From Coffea arabica (lineage: Eukaryota > Streptophyta > Magnoliopsida > Gentianales > Rubiaceae), in NCBI RefSeq assembly GCF_036785885.1, contig NC_092323.1, positions 10,672,501-10,736,500 on the forward strand: 64,000 nucleotides of DNA, given 5' to 3'. Positions 49,848 through 60,865 of the stretch are shown here, piece by piece. Below the pieces are notes generated by a model. The model saw only the letters and a program-made list of their open reading frames with translations, made no database searches and was not told the DNA's origin. Position 1 is the first letter of the stretch. Each line of letters opens with the position of its first letter. Position numbers and translations under genes: made by a program.

Positions 49848-50221
49848 TTCGCCCCAACTTCCTCCAAAATTCACCAATCCCAGAAAAACCCAGAATTCCA
49901 GCTCATCAACAAACCCTAAAACTCCCCCAATTTCATAAAAGATCAAAACTTTAATCACACCCACATAAGCCCATCATCATCCTAGCTCAGAACACTTGCT
50001 CTCTTCCTCCAAACACTCCATCACCACCTCAACCAAATTTCCACAAAAAAAAGGGAAAAATATAAAACCCCAGCAAACCAAAAAGCTGGAGGTCAGCTGC
50101 AACCTTCAGTAAAAGAAACCCTTTTTTAATACCCAATAAATTAAAGAGAAAAAAAATAAACTGAGGAACAAAGATGTGAGAGAGAGAAAGAGAGAAAGCG
50201 AGAGTGATATAATATCTCACT

Positions 50222-50231
50222 TTTTATATAG
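50222..50231 (-). promoter_or_regulatory. Candidate TATA box of ARF8
   Basis: On the minus strand CCTATATAAAAAG is a strong TATA-type motif about 605 bp before the ATG. It is followed by CT-rich DNA and flanked upstream by GA/CT microsatellites (50287-50356). A start about 30 bp downstream would give a leader near 580 nt, long as usual for ARF genes. Confidence 0.4.
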
Positions 50232-51079
50232 GCAAACCGACCAAGGTCGACCTGATTGCAGAAGAAAGAGAAAGCTAAAAAAATGAAAGAGATAGAGAGA
50301 GAGAGAGAGAGAGTGAAATTCATATAGAAAGAGAAAAGAGAGAGAGAGAGAGAGACCGCAAGCTAAGCTCAGCTAAGTCCTCTTTCAATTCAACTGTTTG
50401 CTATCTATGTATGGATTTGATTGAGTGAGTGGAGTGGAGTGAAGTGTATCTCTCTCTCTCTTTCTCTCTCCCAAATTCTTCTCTCTTTCTTTGCTCTTTT
50501 TCGGTCTGCCTGTCAAGCAGAGCGAGAAAGTGTAGGGGTTGGGAAAAGGCAAATGATGGCCGTTGATTGAACCGTACGGGGGAATCCTTGCCGTAGATTT
50601 GAGAAGAATGATGTGACAGGAGGCATGTGCCACCATCCTTCAGTGGTCGTTGTCAGAGTACGGACATCAATTCATTACTATATTCAAAAATACCAACACA
50701 CACTCCTCAATTTAAGTACTCCTACTTGTATACACAATGTGAAATTTCGTTCCCCCTCTACTTATACTCTACATACTTACGTTGTACATACATATGCTCG
50801 TGTCTGAGTTACTGCATCTTTTTGTTGTACGCTAATAATTTTTCATCCCAAGGTCGGTCGGTACTTCCTGTGACAGTTTTAATTGGTTTTTTTTCGATGT
50901 AATCTCTACTCACATTGAGTCTTTTTCTCCTTTCTCCTATGTTAAGTTATACGAATTTTACCGTTGCGACAAAAAAAAGATCAATCTGATACGAGGATTA
51001 ATTAATTAGTACTGCAAACAAATCAATCGAGCTAATTGATTCCATTTGAATTAGATTGAGTTTGAATTCCTATTTAAAC

Positions 51080-51082
<3 letters not shown>

Positions 51083-51113
<31 letters not shown>
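51083..51113. repeat. TA microsatellite
   Basis: About 15 uninterrupted TA units. Confidence 0.9.
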
Positions 51114-51117
<4 letters not shown>

Positions 51118-53867
51118 TATAAAAGGTGATAATGCTAATTAAAAAGAGAAAAAAGATTATTGAAAAAGACATTAGCTAGTGTTTATATTCGGCAAAGCCC
51201 ACGTTTGTCTTGTGAATATTATTGTTAATTATGTAGTTTGGATGGAAATTTCAGGGCAATAGGATGGACGAAGAATAGTAGCAGCACTAGTAGTAGTACT
51301 TTTTACTGTTGATATGAAAAGATCAAGTGAATTCTTTGTTTGATAAGAGGAGAGGAGGTGGAATTAAATAAATAGATTTGTGGGTAAGGTGTGGGGGAGA
51401 GCTAATTAATAATTTGGAGTGTGGACCTTGGTTCTTTTCTTTTTTTCTTTTTTCTTTTTTTTTTTGTGGGTATGGAGAGATGGTCCATGGCCTTGGAGGA
51501 AGGATGAAGGTAGAAAGGAGGGGGACCAGTACTTTGGTCATACTGGTACCAACACCACTATATATTCCTTGGCTGAATTTCATGATAGGTACTATCATGC
51601 TGCTTTGAATGAAAAGGATTTTGTATGATTAAGAGAGAAAGGAGGTCTTGTTTTTCTTGGAGGTAAAATTGTGCTTAGGCTTATCCATTAAACAGAAATA
51701 TTCCACTCCTCTTCCAACCTACTTCTTTCATTAACTGTTTCTCCTCCTAGTTCCATGTTTTTTTTTTTTTTTTTGTTAGTGTACTAGTTTTCTCATTAAA
51801 AATGCTTGTGTCTTCTATCTCCCATTTTTGCGGACAATCCTCAAGAATACTAGGACTAGTTTTCTTCAATCTTTATGTCTTCGATGTTCAATTTTGTGTG
51901 GATGAGGCAAAGGGAAGCTGATGAAAGTTGTTGGTCATAAAAACATGGGAATGTCTCGCTGCCTGAACCTAGAGGTTTTGAAACGAGGGAGCCCAACAAT
52001 TTTCTGCTATAATAAAGGGTTGGCTATGCATGTCAAATCAACATATCTTGGTTCTGTATTTATAAATTTTGGTACCACTGAATTTCTAGCTGGAAGATTG
52101 TCCTTACAAATCTCACTAGGTGTTAAGTCGAATTTACTCTGGTTTTGTTCACAAGCGCATATCTATTCTATTCTTCAAGGTACGTGTTTCAGGAAGGACT
52201 CGAGACATTCTTGAGTAATTATATGTTGCGTTTACTGCTCGATGACAAAGTGCAGAACCATAGGTCCATAACGCGGCTGCTGTGCTTCCACAAATGCGAA
52301 GAATCATATTGAAAACATCATGCAAAGCACGGAGATTGAAGAAACGTTCAAGTGATTTTTTTTTTTATTTTTTGAGGGGCTAAATTCACACCTTCACATC
52401 CTATGTTCACACCCTAAAGATCAATATGACATCAAGGGTGCATTTTATAAAACTGATGTTTGAAAACTGAAATATGAAATCTGAATCCATTAAATTATTG
52501 AATTGTTAATCACTAAATTTGATACATTCGAGTGTATATCACATTAAGTGATAAGTGAATAGTTTATCATTTATTTTTTGGAGTAAATTTTGCCTAGAAA
52601 ATTCAGTGTTATCTAATTAATTCAGATATTCAGCTTTTTTGTCGTTAAACACATCTGAACGTATTAAGATCTGAATCTATTAAATTTAAATATCGAATTG
52701 AGTTATTGAACAGGGTCTAAGGCCCTTTACATTCATTAGTTTTCTTCTAATCTTTTGCAATTTCAATTTTACGCTTTCATACACAGCAAGTAATTTGCTT
52801 AGCATTGTTCTTTTAAATATTTCTTCCATTAACTTTTTCTTCTAAAAGTTTTCAATTAAAGTCTCGGGGTCTTGAAAATTCTTGTGCTTATAGGATGTGT
52901 AATGTATATTTTTAATTTGTTTTTCTCTTTTTTTATTTTAATTTTTGTTTTTCTCAACATCTAGCAATCAATCATACCATTCACGATCCTTGTAAAATAT
53001 TTCTAATATTTCGGCATTTATATGTAACCCCATTTGAGGTTTTTGTTGTTAATTAAATATTATGCCAAATTTAGGGATCATTGGATGGTCTTTTTATATT
53101 TTCTAGTTTCTTTTATAAGATGCACATTTATTATGTTGAAAGGATGAAATTATTTGTGTAGCGACACTTTTGAAGTACACATGATATCTAACTCTATTAC
53201 CTAACTTGATCCCTTTCATGAATTTATTATTGTTTAAAAATACTTAATCCAGTACAAATTATCAAAAACAACATGAAATGAATTTTTAAAAAAAAACTAG
53301 AAAAATAATTGAAAGAATGGTGTTATGTCAAATTATTTTTATTATATGAGATGATAATATTGGAATCGTAAAAAATTATAAGTGATAAGGACTTAATTGT
53401 TATATTGTAGACAGGAAATGGATTTAGGATAAGAGGGTATGAATTTAGCCCCTCCTTTTTTTTCCCATTTAAACATGATGTGACAAAAAATTGACTTGCA
53501 AATTTTTGCAACTTGCAAAACGAAGTCCATATGTGGATTAGTTTAAAGATCAAATCCAGTCGTTCGATTCATTAAAGTAGTCCTTATGAGTACCATAGGT
53601 AAGACCGAGTCCCATGTACCTTGGTCCGTGAGAATCAGAACATAATAGGACTCCCTTAGTATAAAATTAAATTCTGCAAAATAAAATAGAAAAAGAACGA
53701 AGGTGTGTAATTTAAGACTTATAGTAAGTGTGTATAACTTTAAGGACCAAAATCGATTCACTTTAAATATTAAGGATTAAAATAACATCTAATTTCCTAC
53801 AATACTTTGAAGGACAGTTAGGAGAACTTGACCTATACACTCTTTTTATTTTTTAATATTTTTACCG

Positions 53868-54057
53868 TTTGAATTGGCATATTTTTCAAAAAAACGTTTT
53901 TCAAAATCAATAATATTACAGTAATATACAAATAAAAAATAATTCAAAAAAATATCATCCATACAATATATCAAATATTTCAAAAAATATTTATAATAAA
54001 ATTTTTTCTTATACACTGCTACAATAAAATATTTCAAAAACAGCTAATCCAAACGGA
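53868..54057. mobile_element. Complete GTTTGGATT-family MITE, about 190 bp
   Basis: The left end CCGTTTGAATTGGCATATTT and the right end on the other strand CCGTTTGGATTAGCTGTTTT form the terminal inverted repeats. The interior carries ATATTACAGTAATAT and CACTGCTACAATAAAATA. It is the best-preserved copy in this window. Confidence 0.65.
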
Positions 54058-54786
54058 GTAGTGCAAAGGTTGCCTTGAACATTTGTGTCACGAAAAATAA
54101 AAAATAAAAAAAAAGAAGAAAAACTCAAAGCATGCCAAGTTGGAAAATCAGATTTTGCAGAACTTCATTCGAAGACAATGAAAACAGGTTTTTTTTTTTA
54201 TTTTCATATACTTCCGTTTGAGAATTTTATTTACCAAAATGTTATGCATAAATTTTGTGATTCTAAATTTATGCCATGATTTTTTTGTAAAAAATAAAAT
54301 AGATGAGGTAATGAAATCAGCTGTACCGGCGCAGCGTTTCCACATGCTTAAAGAAACGAACAGAGGTCCTCTTCATAGTCCCTGGTCGATCCGGCCAAGC
54401 TAAGCATGAATCCAGCGGTTCTTCTTGGATCTCATCTGCCCAATCTACTAAAGTCGTCAGCAAGTCATCTTCTCATTCTCGTAGTCCCCATCTGTACAAT
54501 TTCGTATGTTTTAGAATTTAGGTAGCCAACAAAGAACCTATGTCCACATCTTCCAAAAACAAAATATTGATCAAGATTTTGCCAACAAATTGAGGCCCTC
54601 ATTGTCATATCCCAGCCCAGATGGTCATGACCAAATTCACTGCATTTTCCTTTAATTTCCATGAATCCCACAATTATATATCTTAGTGTGATGTGTTAAT
54701 AAGTGCTAGATTCTGAAACCAGATTGGCAAATTCTGAGGTTACATCTACTTGTACTCTTGTACTAGTATGACATATTACACGTGCG

Positions 54787-56394
54787 ATGGTGTCGCATTT
54801 TGCCTCCAAATATTTGAAATCTAGTTACAAAGCTATTTCCCTCCTGGACCAACCATGTCTATCTTTGTCACAGCTCAAGCAAATCCAATGCCACCTGATT
54901 GTCTCCGGGACCATTGCCGACCCTTTTGCTGCTGGGAAACTCCTTTCGCGCTTTGGAATCTCGGAAAAGAGCGATCTTTCACATGCTTATGCCCTTTTTC
55001 GCCTCATTCCTAATCGGTCCCCTTTTATATGGAACACCATCATTAGAGCTTTTACTGAACATAGTCAGCTCAATGGTGCTATTTTACTGTCTAAAGAAAT
55101 GCTGGGAAATGGGTTTTGGTACAATAATTATACTTTTTCGTTTGTTTTTCGGGCTTGTTCCGAGCTAAAGGATGTTTCTTTGGGATTGATGTATCATACC
55201 CATGTGATAAAATTGGGTTGGGAAGTTTATGATTTTGTGCAGAATGGTTTGATTCATTTTTATGCTACTTGTGATTGTATGGACATTGCTAGGAAGTTGT
55301 TTGATGCGAGTAAAACTCGTGACGTGATTACCTGGACTGCTGTGATTAATGGGTACGTGAAGCGTGGGAACATTGGGTTTGCAAAAGAGTTGTTTGATCA
55401 AATGCCGGAAAAGAATGCTGTTTCTTGGAGTACTATGATTAATGGGCATGTCCAAAGTGGCTTATTTTTGGAGGCTTTGGAGATGTTTGATGATATGCAA
55501 GTTGCTGGTATCGGGCCAAACCATGCTGCAATTGTAGGTGCATTGTCTGCTTGTGCTTTTCTTGGTGCTCTGGATCAAGGCACGTGGATTCACGCCTATA
55601 TGAAGAGGAACAAGATTGAGTTGGACAGAGCATTAGGAACAGCCCTTGTTGATATGTATGCCAAGTGCGGGTGCATTGAGATGGCCTGTCATGTTTTTGA
55701 GGAGATTCCTCGTAAGGACGTGCTTGCTTACACATCTTTCATTTCAGGCTTGGCTAATCACGGTGAAAGTGCAAGGGCAATGGAGGTATTCAATAGGATG
55801 GAGAGTGAGGGTGTTGGGCCAAATGAGGTCACATTTATTTGTGTTCTGAACGCCTGTAGCAGAATGGGGTTGGTAGAAGAAGGGTTGAGAATATTTGAAA
55901 GCATTAAAGGAGTTTATGGGATGGAACCTGTGGTTCAGCATTATGGTTGTTTGGTAGACCTTCTAGGCAGAGCAGGAATGCTTGAACAGGCAAGAAAGGT
56001 TGTGAAAGAGATGCCTGTGAAGCCTGATTCCTATGTATTGGGAGCATTACTTAACGCTTGCAGGGTTCATAGTGACATTGATCTGGGAAAAGAAATGGTC
56101 AAGGGACTGGCAGATCAGAGTCTTGACCATGGCGGAGTTCATGTTCTTCTGTCAAATATTTATGCAGCTATTAACAAATGGGATGATGCGGAGAGTGTTC
56201 GGAAGGTAATGGATGAGAAGAAGGTGAAAAAGGTGCCTGGCTGTAGCATGATTGATTTGGATGGAATGACTTGTGAGTTTGTTGCTGGAGACAGGTCTCG
56301 TGTTAATATGGATGAAATTAGTTTTTGTTCGCTGGTGGTCGACAGTCACTTGAAATCTCTAGGATATGATGAATATGAGATTAGTTTAGAGTAG
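54787..56394 (+). CDS. PLS-class pentatricopeptide repeat protein, E/E+ subgroup
   Basis: Intronless frame of 535 residues, a typical structure for plant PPR genes. Repeats run from about 78 to 412. Clear ones begin VITWTAVINGYVKRGNIGFA (180), AVSWSTMINGHVQSG (211), RALGTALVDMYAKCG (281), VLAYTSFISGLANHG (312) and EVTFICVLNACSRMG (347). The E domain starts near 415 (SYVLGALLNACRVH) and continues to an E+ like tail (VPGCSMIDLDG). There is no DYW deaminase domain. Family role: sequence-specific RNA binding in mitochondria or plastids, often C-to-U editing with a DYW protein supplied in trans. The N-terminus (MVSHFASKYLKSSYKAISLL) is Ser/Lys-rich and lacks acidic residues until position 21, compatible with organelle import. 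The target RNA cannot be read from the sequence without the repeat code. Confidence 0.94.
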   Translation: MVSHFASKYLKSSYKAISLLDQPCLSLSQLKQIQCHLIVSGTIADPFAAGKLLSRFGISEKSDLSHAYALFRLIPNRSPFIWNTIIRAFTEHSQLNGAILLSKEMLGNGFWYNNYTFSFVFRACSELKDVSLGLMYHTHVIKLGWEVYDFVQNGLIHFYATCDCMDIARKLFDASKTRDVITWTAVINGYVKRGNIGFAKELFDQMPEKNAVSWSTMINGHVQSGLFLEALEMFDDMQVAGIGPNHAAIVGALSACAFLGALDQGTWIHAYMKRNKIELDRALGTALVDMYAKCGCIEMACHVFEEIPRKDVLAYTSFISGLANHGESARAMEVFNRMESEGVGPNEVTFICVLNACSRMGLVEEGLRIFESIKGVYGMEPVVQHYGCLVDLLGRAGMLEQARKVVKEMPVKPDSYVLGALLNACRVHSDIDLGKEMVKGLADQSLDHGGVHVLLSNIYAAINKWDDAESVRKVMDEKKVKKVPGCSMIDLDGMTCEFVAGDRSRVNMDEISFCSLVVDSHLKSLGYDEYEISLE

Positions 56395-56579
56395 CTATTG
56401 TATAAGATTTTTCTAGTTCTTCTCTTGCTCATACAGCTGTGGCTGATAGCTCAGAGCACAATTGGTAAAACTAATGGCAGAGTGAGCATTCTGATCCTTG
56501 TGGTTTTGACGACTAGTGCTGTTTCCTTCATTCTTAATTTATTACTACTCCATCTCTGCAACTGTTCTTTTGTTTTCAG

Positions 56580-56828
56580 TTAACAGGAATTGAATCCCTT
56601 TGCAGAACATGTCAGAGTGTGCTTGTTTGTAAGCAAGGCTGCCTGCTGAACGCCAAGGTCGACTCAACCATACGGAGGTTCAACACTATTAGAGAGCCTA
56701 AAACATTTGAAAAGAAGGGGAAAAAGGGGAAGAGCCATTTCACTGGTTCTAAGCAGCACAGCATGGCCAGCAACGTCTATCCGCGGCCGAGCCCATCTAA
56801 CTCTGCATTGAGTGCTTCGTCCTTCTAA
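56580..56828 (+). pseudogene. Orphan terminal exon with a zinc-ribbon-like start (Rpr2/Rpp21-like?)
   Basis: After a good acceptor (TTGTTTTCAG) an open frame runs 82 codons to TAA. It begins LTGIESLCRTCQSVLV, which resembles the first zinc knuckle of plant RNase P Rpr2/Rpp21-type proteins (SLC-x-TC-x-SVL), and goes on with STIRRFNTIREPK and a lysine-rich stretch ending SALSASSF. The second cysteine pair expected in that family is absent, although CKQGC follows closely. No upstream exon is apparent: the intronless PPR gene ends 185 bp before it. It is either a fragment of a lost gene or the last exon of a gene whose other exons I did not find. Higher GC than its surroundings. Confidence 0.35.
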
Positions 56829-58141
56829 CATTGGTGTAAGCACTCCTTAAAAAAAATTACAATATTTAACTAAAGCATGGGTTTTTTTTAATGAATTTTC
56901 TGTAATTTCTTTGTTTTTCCATTATGTATTGTTAGTTATTCTATTGTATTTTGTATTCTACCCTATGAGTGATTTTTTGGAACTTATAGGAACAAGAAAA
57001 AAATTAAAATGGAATATTCATGAAGAATATATGGTGATTTAATAGATGTTGGCACCTATATAGAGTACATAAAATGAAATAGAAGATTCTTTGCGATCTA
57101 TCGGGCACCTATATATCAGAAGAATCCTTTACAAAATTTTGATACTGATGAATGAAATTCATCTCAAATAAGCTGACCAAACAAAATTTCTCAAGTGATA
57201 ATTTTGTTACTCATTATGAAAATATTCACCGGAACAGGGGAAAAAAAACACCAAAACAAGTTGGGCGTATGGAAGGAAGAACAGAGAAGTATCTAGTAAG
57301 CATTTTTTTTAAATTGGTAAGTTAACTTAAAATCTTATATAACTGGCAAATCCTTAAATGCCCTCATGATGTATCCTGTGTGAGAGTATTAATAAGCAAT
57401 AATGAATCCAAACAAATGTTGCTATGAAGCATAAAATGAAGACGGAAAAGAGCAAAATATTTGTGAATTTATTGCATTTACACCGAAAAATCTCCTACTC
57501 ATTGTGACGAGGTCAGGGCATTGGACTTCAATAATGAACTTCAAACTAGTGTTGCAATGAAGCATAAAAATTAGAATTCTAATAATCTATTATTAGCAAC
57601 TCTATTAACCTTTTTTTTTTTTTTTGGTAATTATTAACCCGCTTTGATTTGGCTAATTGGACTTTAGATGAGAGTCCTCAAAGCCCAATCACATGGTACT
57701 TCTGGGGATTCGCCGAGAATTGCAGGAGAAGATTACACTTTGGGGAAGAAAGCATTTTGGCAGATGACAAAAGAGAAACGGAATTCCTTTTCCCCGTAAC
57801 ATCCACTGAGAACAAAGTGCATGGTAAAACGACCTTAATATTGGTAAAGCCATCATAGAGAACCCAACGGTTTACGGTAACAGCCTGGTAGAGAATTACT
57901 AGCAACAAATATATGAGGTGCAAAAAAACTTAATAGTGCATGCACATCTTGACAGCAATAATCATAATGTTTAAGGAGATGATGAACGCCAAGGGAACGA
58001 CTGGAAATGACAGTGACTGCCAAGGGAAGACGGACCAAAAGAGCATCAAGAATAGAGACGCCGGCGTACCTAGCCTCCCAATCTTTCTTCCCCTCCAAGC
58101 TGCACACGATACGAAAAACACACGTCTTGCTGCAGAGGAAG

Positions 58142-58294
58142 ATGTCGGGTCAAGCAAGAAATTCGATCAAATTCAAACTCAAACTCCCCATTTCCAGCTA
58201 TTTTGGATATGTTCAAGGGCTTCAAACCAATCTGGTTCAAAAAATATGCCACCGAGTTCCTCGTGGCTTGAAGTTACCGGAAAAGCCTTGTTAA
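58142..58294 (+). CDS. Possible small protein of 50 residues, unassigned
   Basis: ATG with an A at -3 opens a frame of 50 codons, starting MSGQARNSIKFKLKLPISSY and ending LKLPEKPC. It is basic and partly hydrophobic. I do not recognise it. The opposite strand is also open here and reads plausibly, so this could equally be untranslated DNA of the minus-strand neighbour. Confidence 0.2.
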   Translation: MSGQARNSIKFKLKLPISSYFGYVQGLQTNLVQKICHRVPRGLKLPEKPC

Positions 58295-59748
58295 TTGAGC
58301 CATGAGAAATTGAAACTCGCACTTTTATGAAAGGACAGATAATTCACTGTTTACCACCGGAAATGACCCAGATGATTCCCTACAGCGCTCCTTTAGAATC
58401 TTTAGCAAGGCCTATGCGATTCATAAAGGTCTACCGCAACACAAAAAATACTCCATGAAATTAAAATAGCATAGACGAGACACAAGTTGCACGCTAGACA
58501 AAGAACACAGCTCCCAGTGGCTCATTGATTTACTCGACGCGTCAGAAAGGACATACAAATTAACACAGATATTCCAAAGAAACCCACATTTAACAGGAAG
58601 ACACACTTCAAACCCATTATCCAAAAGTTCCTTGTACTGTTAACCAGGCATGTAGAATACAGCACCGTCTCTGATTTGGTGCGCTTCCCATGGAGGGGAT
58701 AAAACCAAGAGCAAGTTTCATAGTTTGAAACAGAGCCGGAAAGAGCCTCCAAATTGATTTAAGATTCATCCAACACATTAAGAAGTTGGAAACCTGAGAA
58801 TAATCTTTAGTGACCTATAATTTCAGATGAAACTGTTCCCAGCTATATCAGCACCTAAAAGGCTGACGAAGAAATGGACAGAAAAAACCCTTCATTGTAT
58901 CACTTAAGTTGTGCTAGCAAGTCAAAAAAAACTACAAAATTGTTGGTATGTGCATTGATGACCAGAAAACAAATGACCAATCATTCCCCACGGAGAAAAC
59001 AAACGACCAATCATTCCATAAACACTACTTCCAGAGTGCTCCCTCAATATCTTTGGGAAAAGATCACAGCGAACAGTTAATACTAACATTTCAAGAAATG
59101 GTGTCATCGAATAACTTCTGCAATTAACTACTGATGCCATCTATGAATTAAATCACATTACCTATAACTAATCTATCTACAATCACTGACTAAGTTTGCG
59201 ATGAGCTCTGTTTCCCATAGCGGTAACACCAAATTAATCCCCATACTAGGAAAAAAAGCACCTTCAAACAGGATACTGTGATCTAATTATCAATCTGCCA
59301 AGAGCAACACAATCAATATAGAAGTGTCAAAAGAGCATACTGAGAACTCATTTACAGAAACAAGCACTAAGATTTCTCTGACCACAAAACATCATCCAGG
59401 CTGACAAATCACGTCATCGTCAGTAAAAGGACTTCACAAAGGAACACGCTCATCTAATCGCATGGATGACCAACTAGAGTAACATACAGACAGCAAACAT
59501 TCAACCGATCAACAAGCAACAAAGAAATCCCAAGAACGCAGCATTAAACGCAATAGTGACATCAAAGAATTGCATTCAATAAACCATACTAACATTCATT
59601 GACACCATCAACAATATATAACTGAGTGTAAACATATGCAGTAATATTTGAGTAATACTCAACAATTAGACATAAAGTCAACAGCATGAATCCCCCTTGA
59701 ATTGAAACCCAACACCTAGAAACCCCCCACCAAAGACCAAATAAAATC

Positions 59749-60435
59749 TCAAGCAACCTCTTTCTGCGGCACGGAATTGAAATCCTTGTTCTTCACCAAA
59801 TCCACATCGCCTGGAATAGCAATGTATCCAATCTTCTTGGGGCTAGCAACATCGTCTCCATTGTCGTAACCATCATCGTCATCGTCAGAATCGTCAAAAT
59901 CAAAACGGTGCGGCGAAAACAAAGACCAGATCAAAAACATCGTGGCAGCTGTTAAAGCCCCACAACCCACCCCGAAAAGCAAAGCGCCCACAACGCTCAT
60001 GATATCCTTAGTCCGATCTCTAATCGAACTCGTGGAGACCGACGAATAAATCCCCAGCGGCATCACCGACGACTCCACCGACGATCGCTGCTGCTTCTCC
60101 TCCTCGGCAGCTGGCACTTCCTCGAAATAGAGAGGAAAAGGGTTGGCCCGGGTGCGACGGAGGGAGAGATAGGAGACATAGGGGCGGGTTTCTTCACGGG
60201 AGTTGACGGTGGTGAAGAAGAAAGTCAAGAATTTCGGGGAATAGGAGTGGAATTTGGGGAGGATTTCGAAGTTAGGGTTTTGAGGAAAGGAAGCGGCAGT
60301 TGTGGTGGTGGAGGGGTAATAGGAGGTGGTGGTGGTGTAAAAAAAGAGGGTTTTGCAGGGTCTAGCGGTAGCGGTAAGGGAGAGGAGAGAGAGGGAGAGG
60401 AGGAATAGAGAGAGGGAAGAGGCAGAGGTGGCCAT
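59749..60435 (-). CDS. Small membrane protein of unknown function (plant-specific)
   Basis: The frame gives 228 residues from the Met at 60435. I prefer this start to the upstream in-frame Met at 60516, whose extension (HTHTH run) is translated CA microsatellite, while the chosen start begins a clean signal peptide (about 1-25, hydrophobic, ending TATARP). Then come ARPCKTLFF, a Ser/Thr-rich lumenal part, SSVSTSSIRDRTKDIMSVVG leading into one transmembrane helix (about 147-172, VGALLFGVGCGALTAATMFL), and a cytosolic tail with an Asp-rich run (178-189) and PKKIGYIAIPGD. I recall plant proteins with the same RDRTKDI and transmembrane signature, annotated only as transmembrane protein. Type I topology is inferred. 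Confidence 0.8.
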   Translation of the reverse strand: MATSASSLSLFLLSLSLLSLTATARPCKTLFFYTTTTSYYPSTTTTAASFPQNPNFEILPKFHSYSPKFLTFFFTTVNSREETRPYVSYLSLRRTRANPFPLYFEEVPAAEEEKQQRSSVESSVMPLGIYSSVSTSSIRDRTKDIMSVVGALLFGVGCGALTAATMFLIWSLFSPHRFDFDDSDDDDDGYDNGDDVASPKKIGYIAIPGDVDLVKNKDFNSVPQKEVA

Positions 60436-60449
60436 TGACGCGTTGCAGT

Positions 60450-60471
60450 CTCTGTGTGTGTGTGTGTGTGA
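60450..60471. repeat. TG microsatellite in the leader of the membrane-protein gene
   Basis: About 10 TG units lie 15 to 35 bases upstream of the start codon on the minus strand, where they read as CA. Confidence 0.8.
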
Positions 60472-60865
60472 GGGTGAGGGTGTCGGTGTTGAAATGAAAT
60501 GAAAAGGAAAAGCCAAAAAGGTCGAGGAGCGAGGGTTAGGTAACGTTCAGGTGAAAAGAGTGAGGAGACTGGGGAGTGGGTTAATTTCGGGTGACCTTGC
60601 TTGACTAGCATACCTTCTACTTTTCCAAGCGGAACCACAATTTCCACGAAAATAAAAAATAATATGTGATTTTAAATTTTTATTAAATCCATAATGTGTG
60701 GATTTGGCAAAAAAAATAAAATAAAAGAAAAAGAAAAAATGTGCTCGAGTCAATTTGGTACACAGGTTATCTCTTTATTCGTGAATGCGTGAGGTGACCG
60801 TCACTTTTTCTTAGAACATAGAGGTTTGGAATTCTAATACCGCTGTTCCTTTCTCGTTTTTTAAA

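Larger units (their letters stand above)
50361..54786. other. Intergenic region between ARF8 and the PPR gene
   Basis: Divergent promoters at both sides. No coding exon seen. Contains a CT repeat (50448-50470), a TA microsatellite (51083-51113) and a MITE (53868-54057). A diverged element with AGGGTGCATTTTATAAAACT at its left and AGGGCCTTAGACCC at its right (about 52436-52725) looks like another old MITE. Confidence 0.5.
56395..59748. other. Region downstream of the PPR gene
   Basis: Contains an orphan exon-like piece (56580-56828), a doubtful small ORF (58142-58294) and, on the minus strand, what reads as the untranslated 3' part of the membrane-protein gene. An acceptor-like TTCTCAG near 58795 followed by exon-like DNA to about 58430 suggests a 3' UTR intron (roughly 58800 to 59700). 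56830-57640 is AT-rich and featureless. Confidence 0.45.

Noticed and set aside
49725-49964. A 79-codon uORF before ARF8
   Set aside because: Its first codon is GTG. Only the part from the ATG at 49847 (40 codons) is a reasonable uORF.
55165-55735. Minus-strand frames of 96 and 98 codons inside the PPR gene
   Set aside because: Antisense shadows of an intact PPR frame.
60225-60647. Alternative 140-codon minus-strand frame over the membrane-protein start
   Set aside because: Proline/serine repeats from the out-of-frame reading of the true gene and its CA microsatellite.
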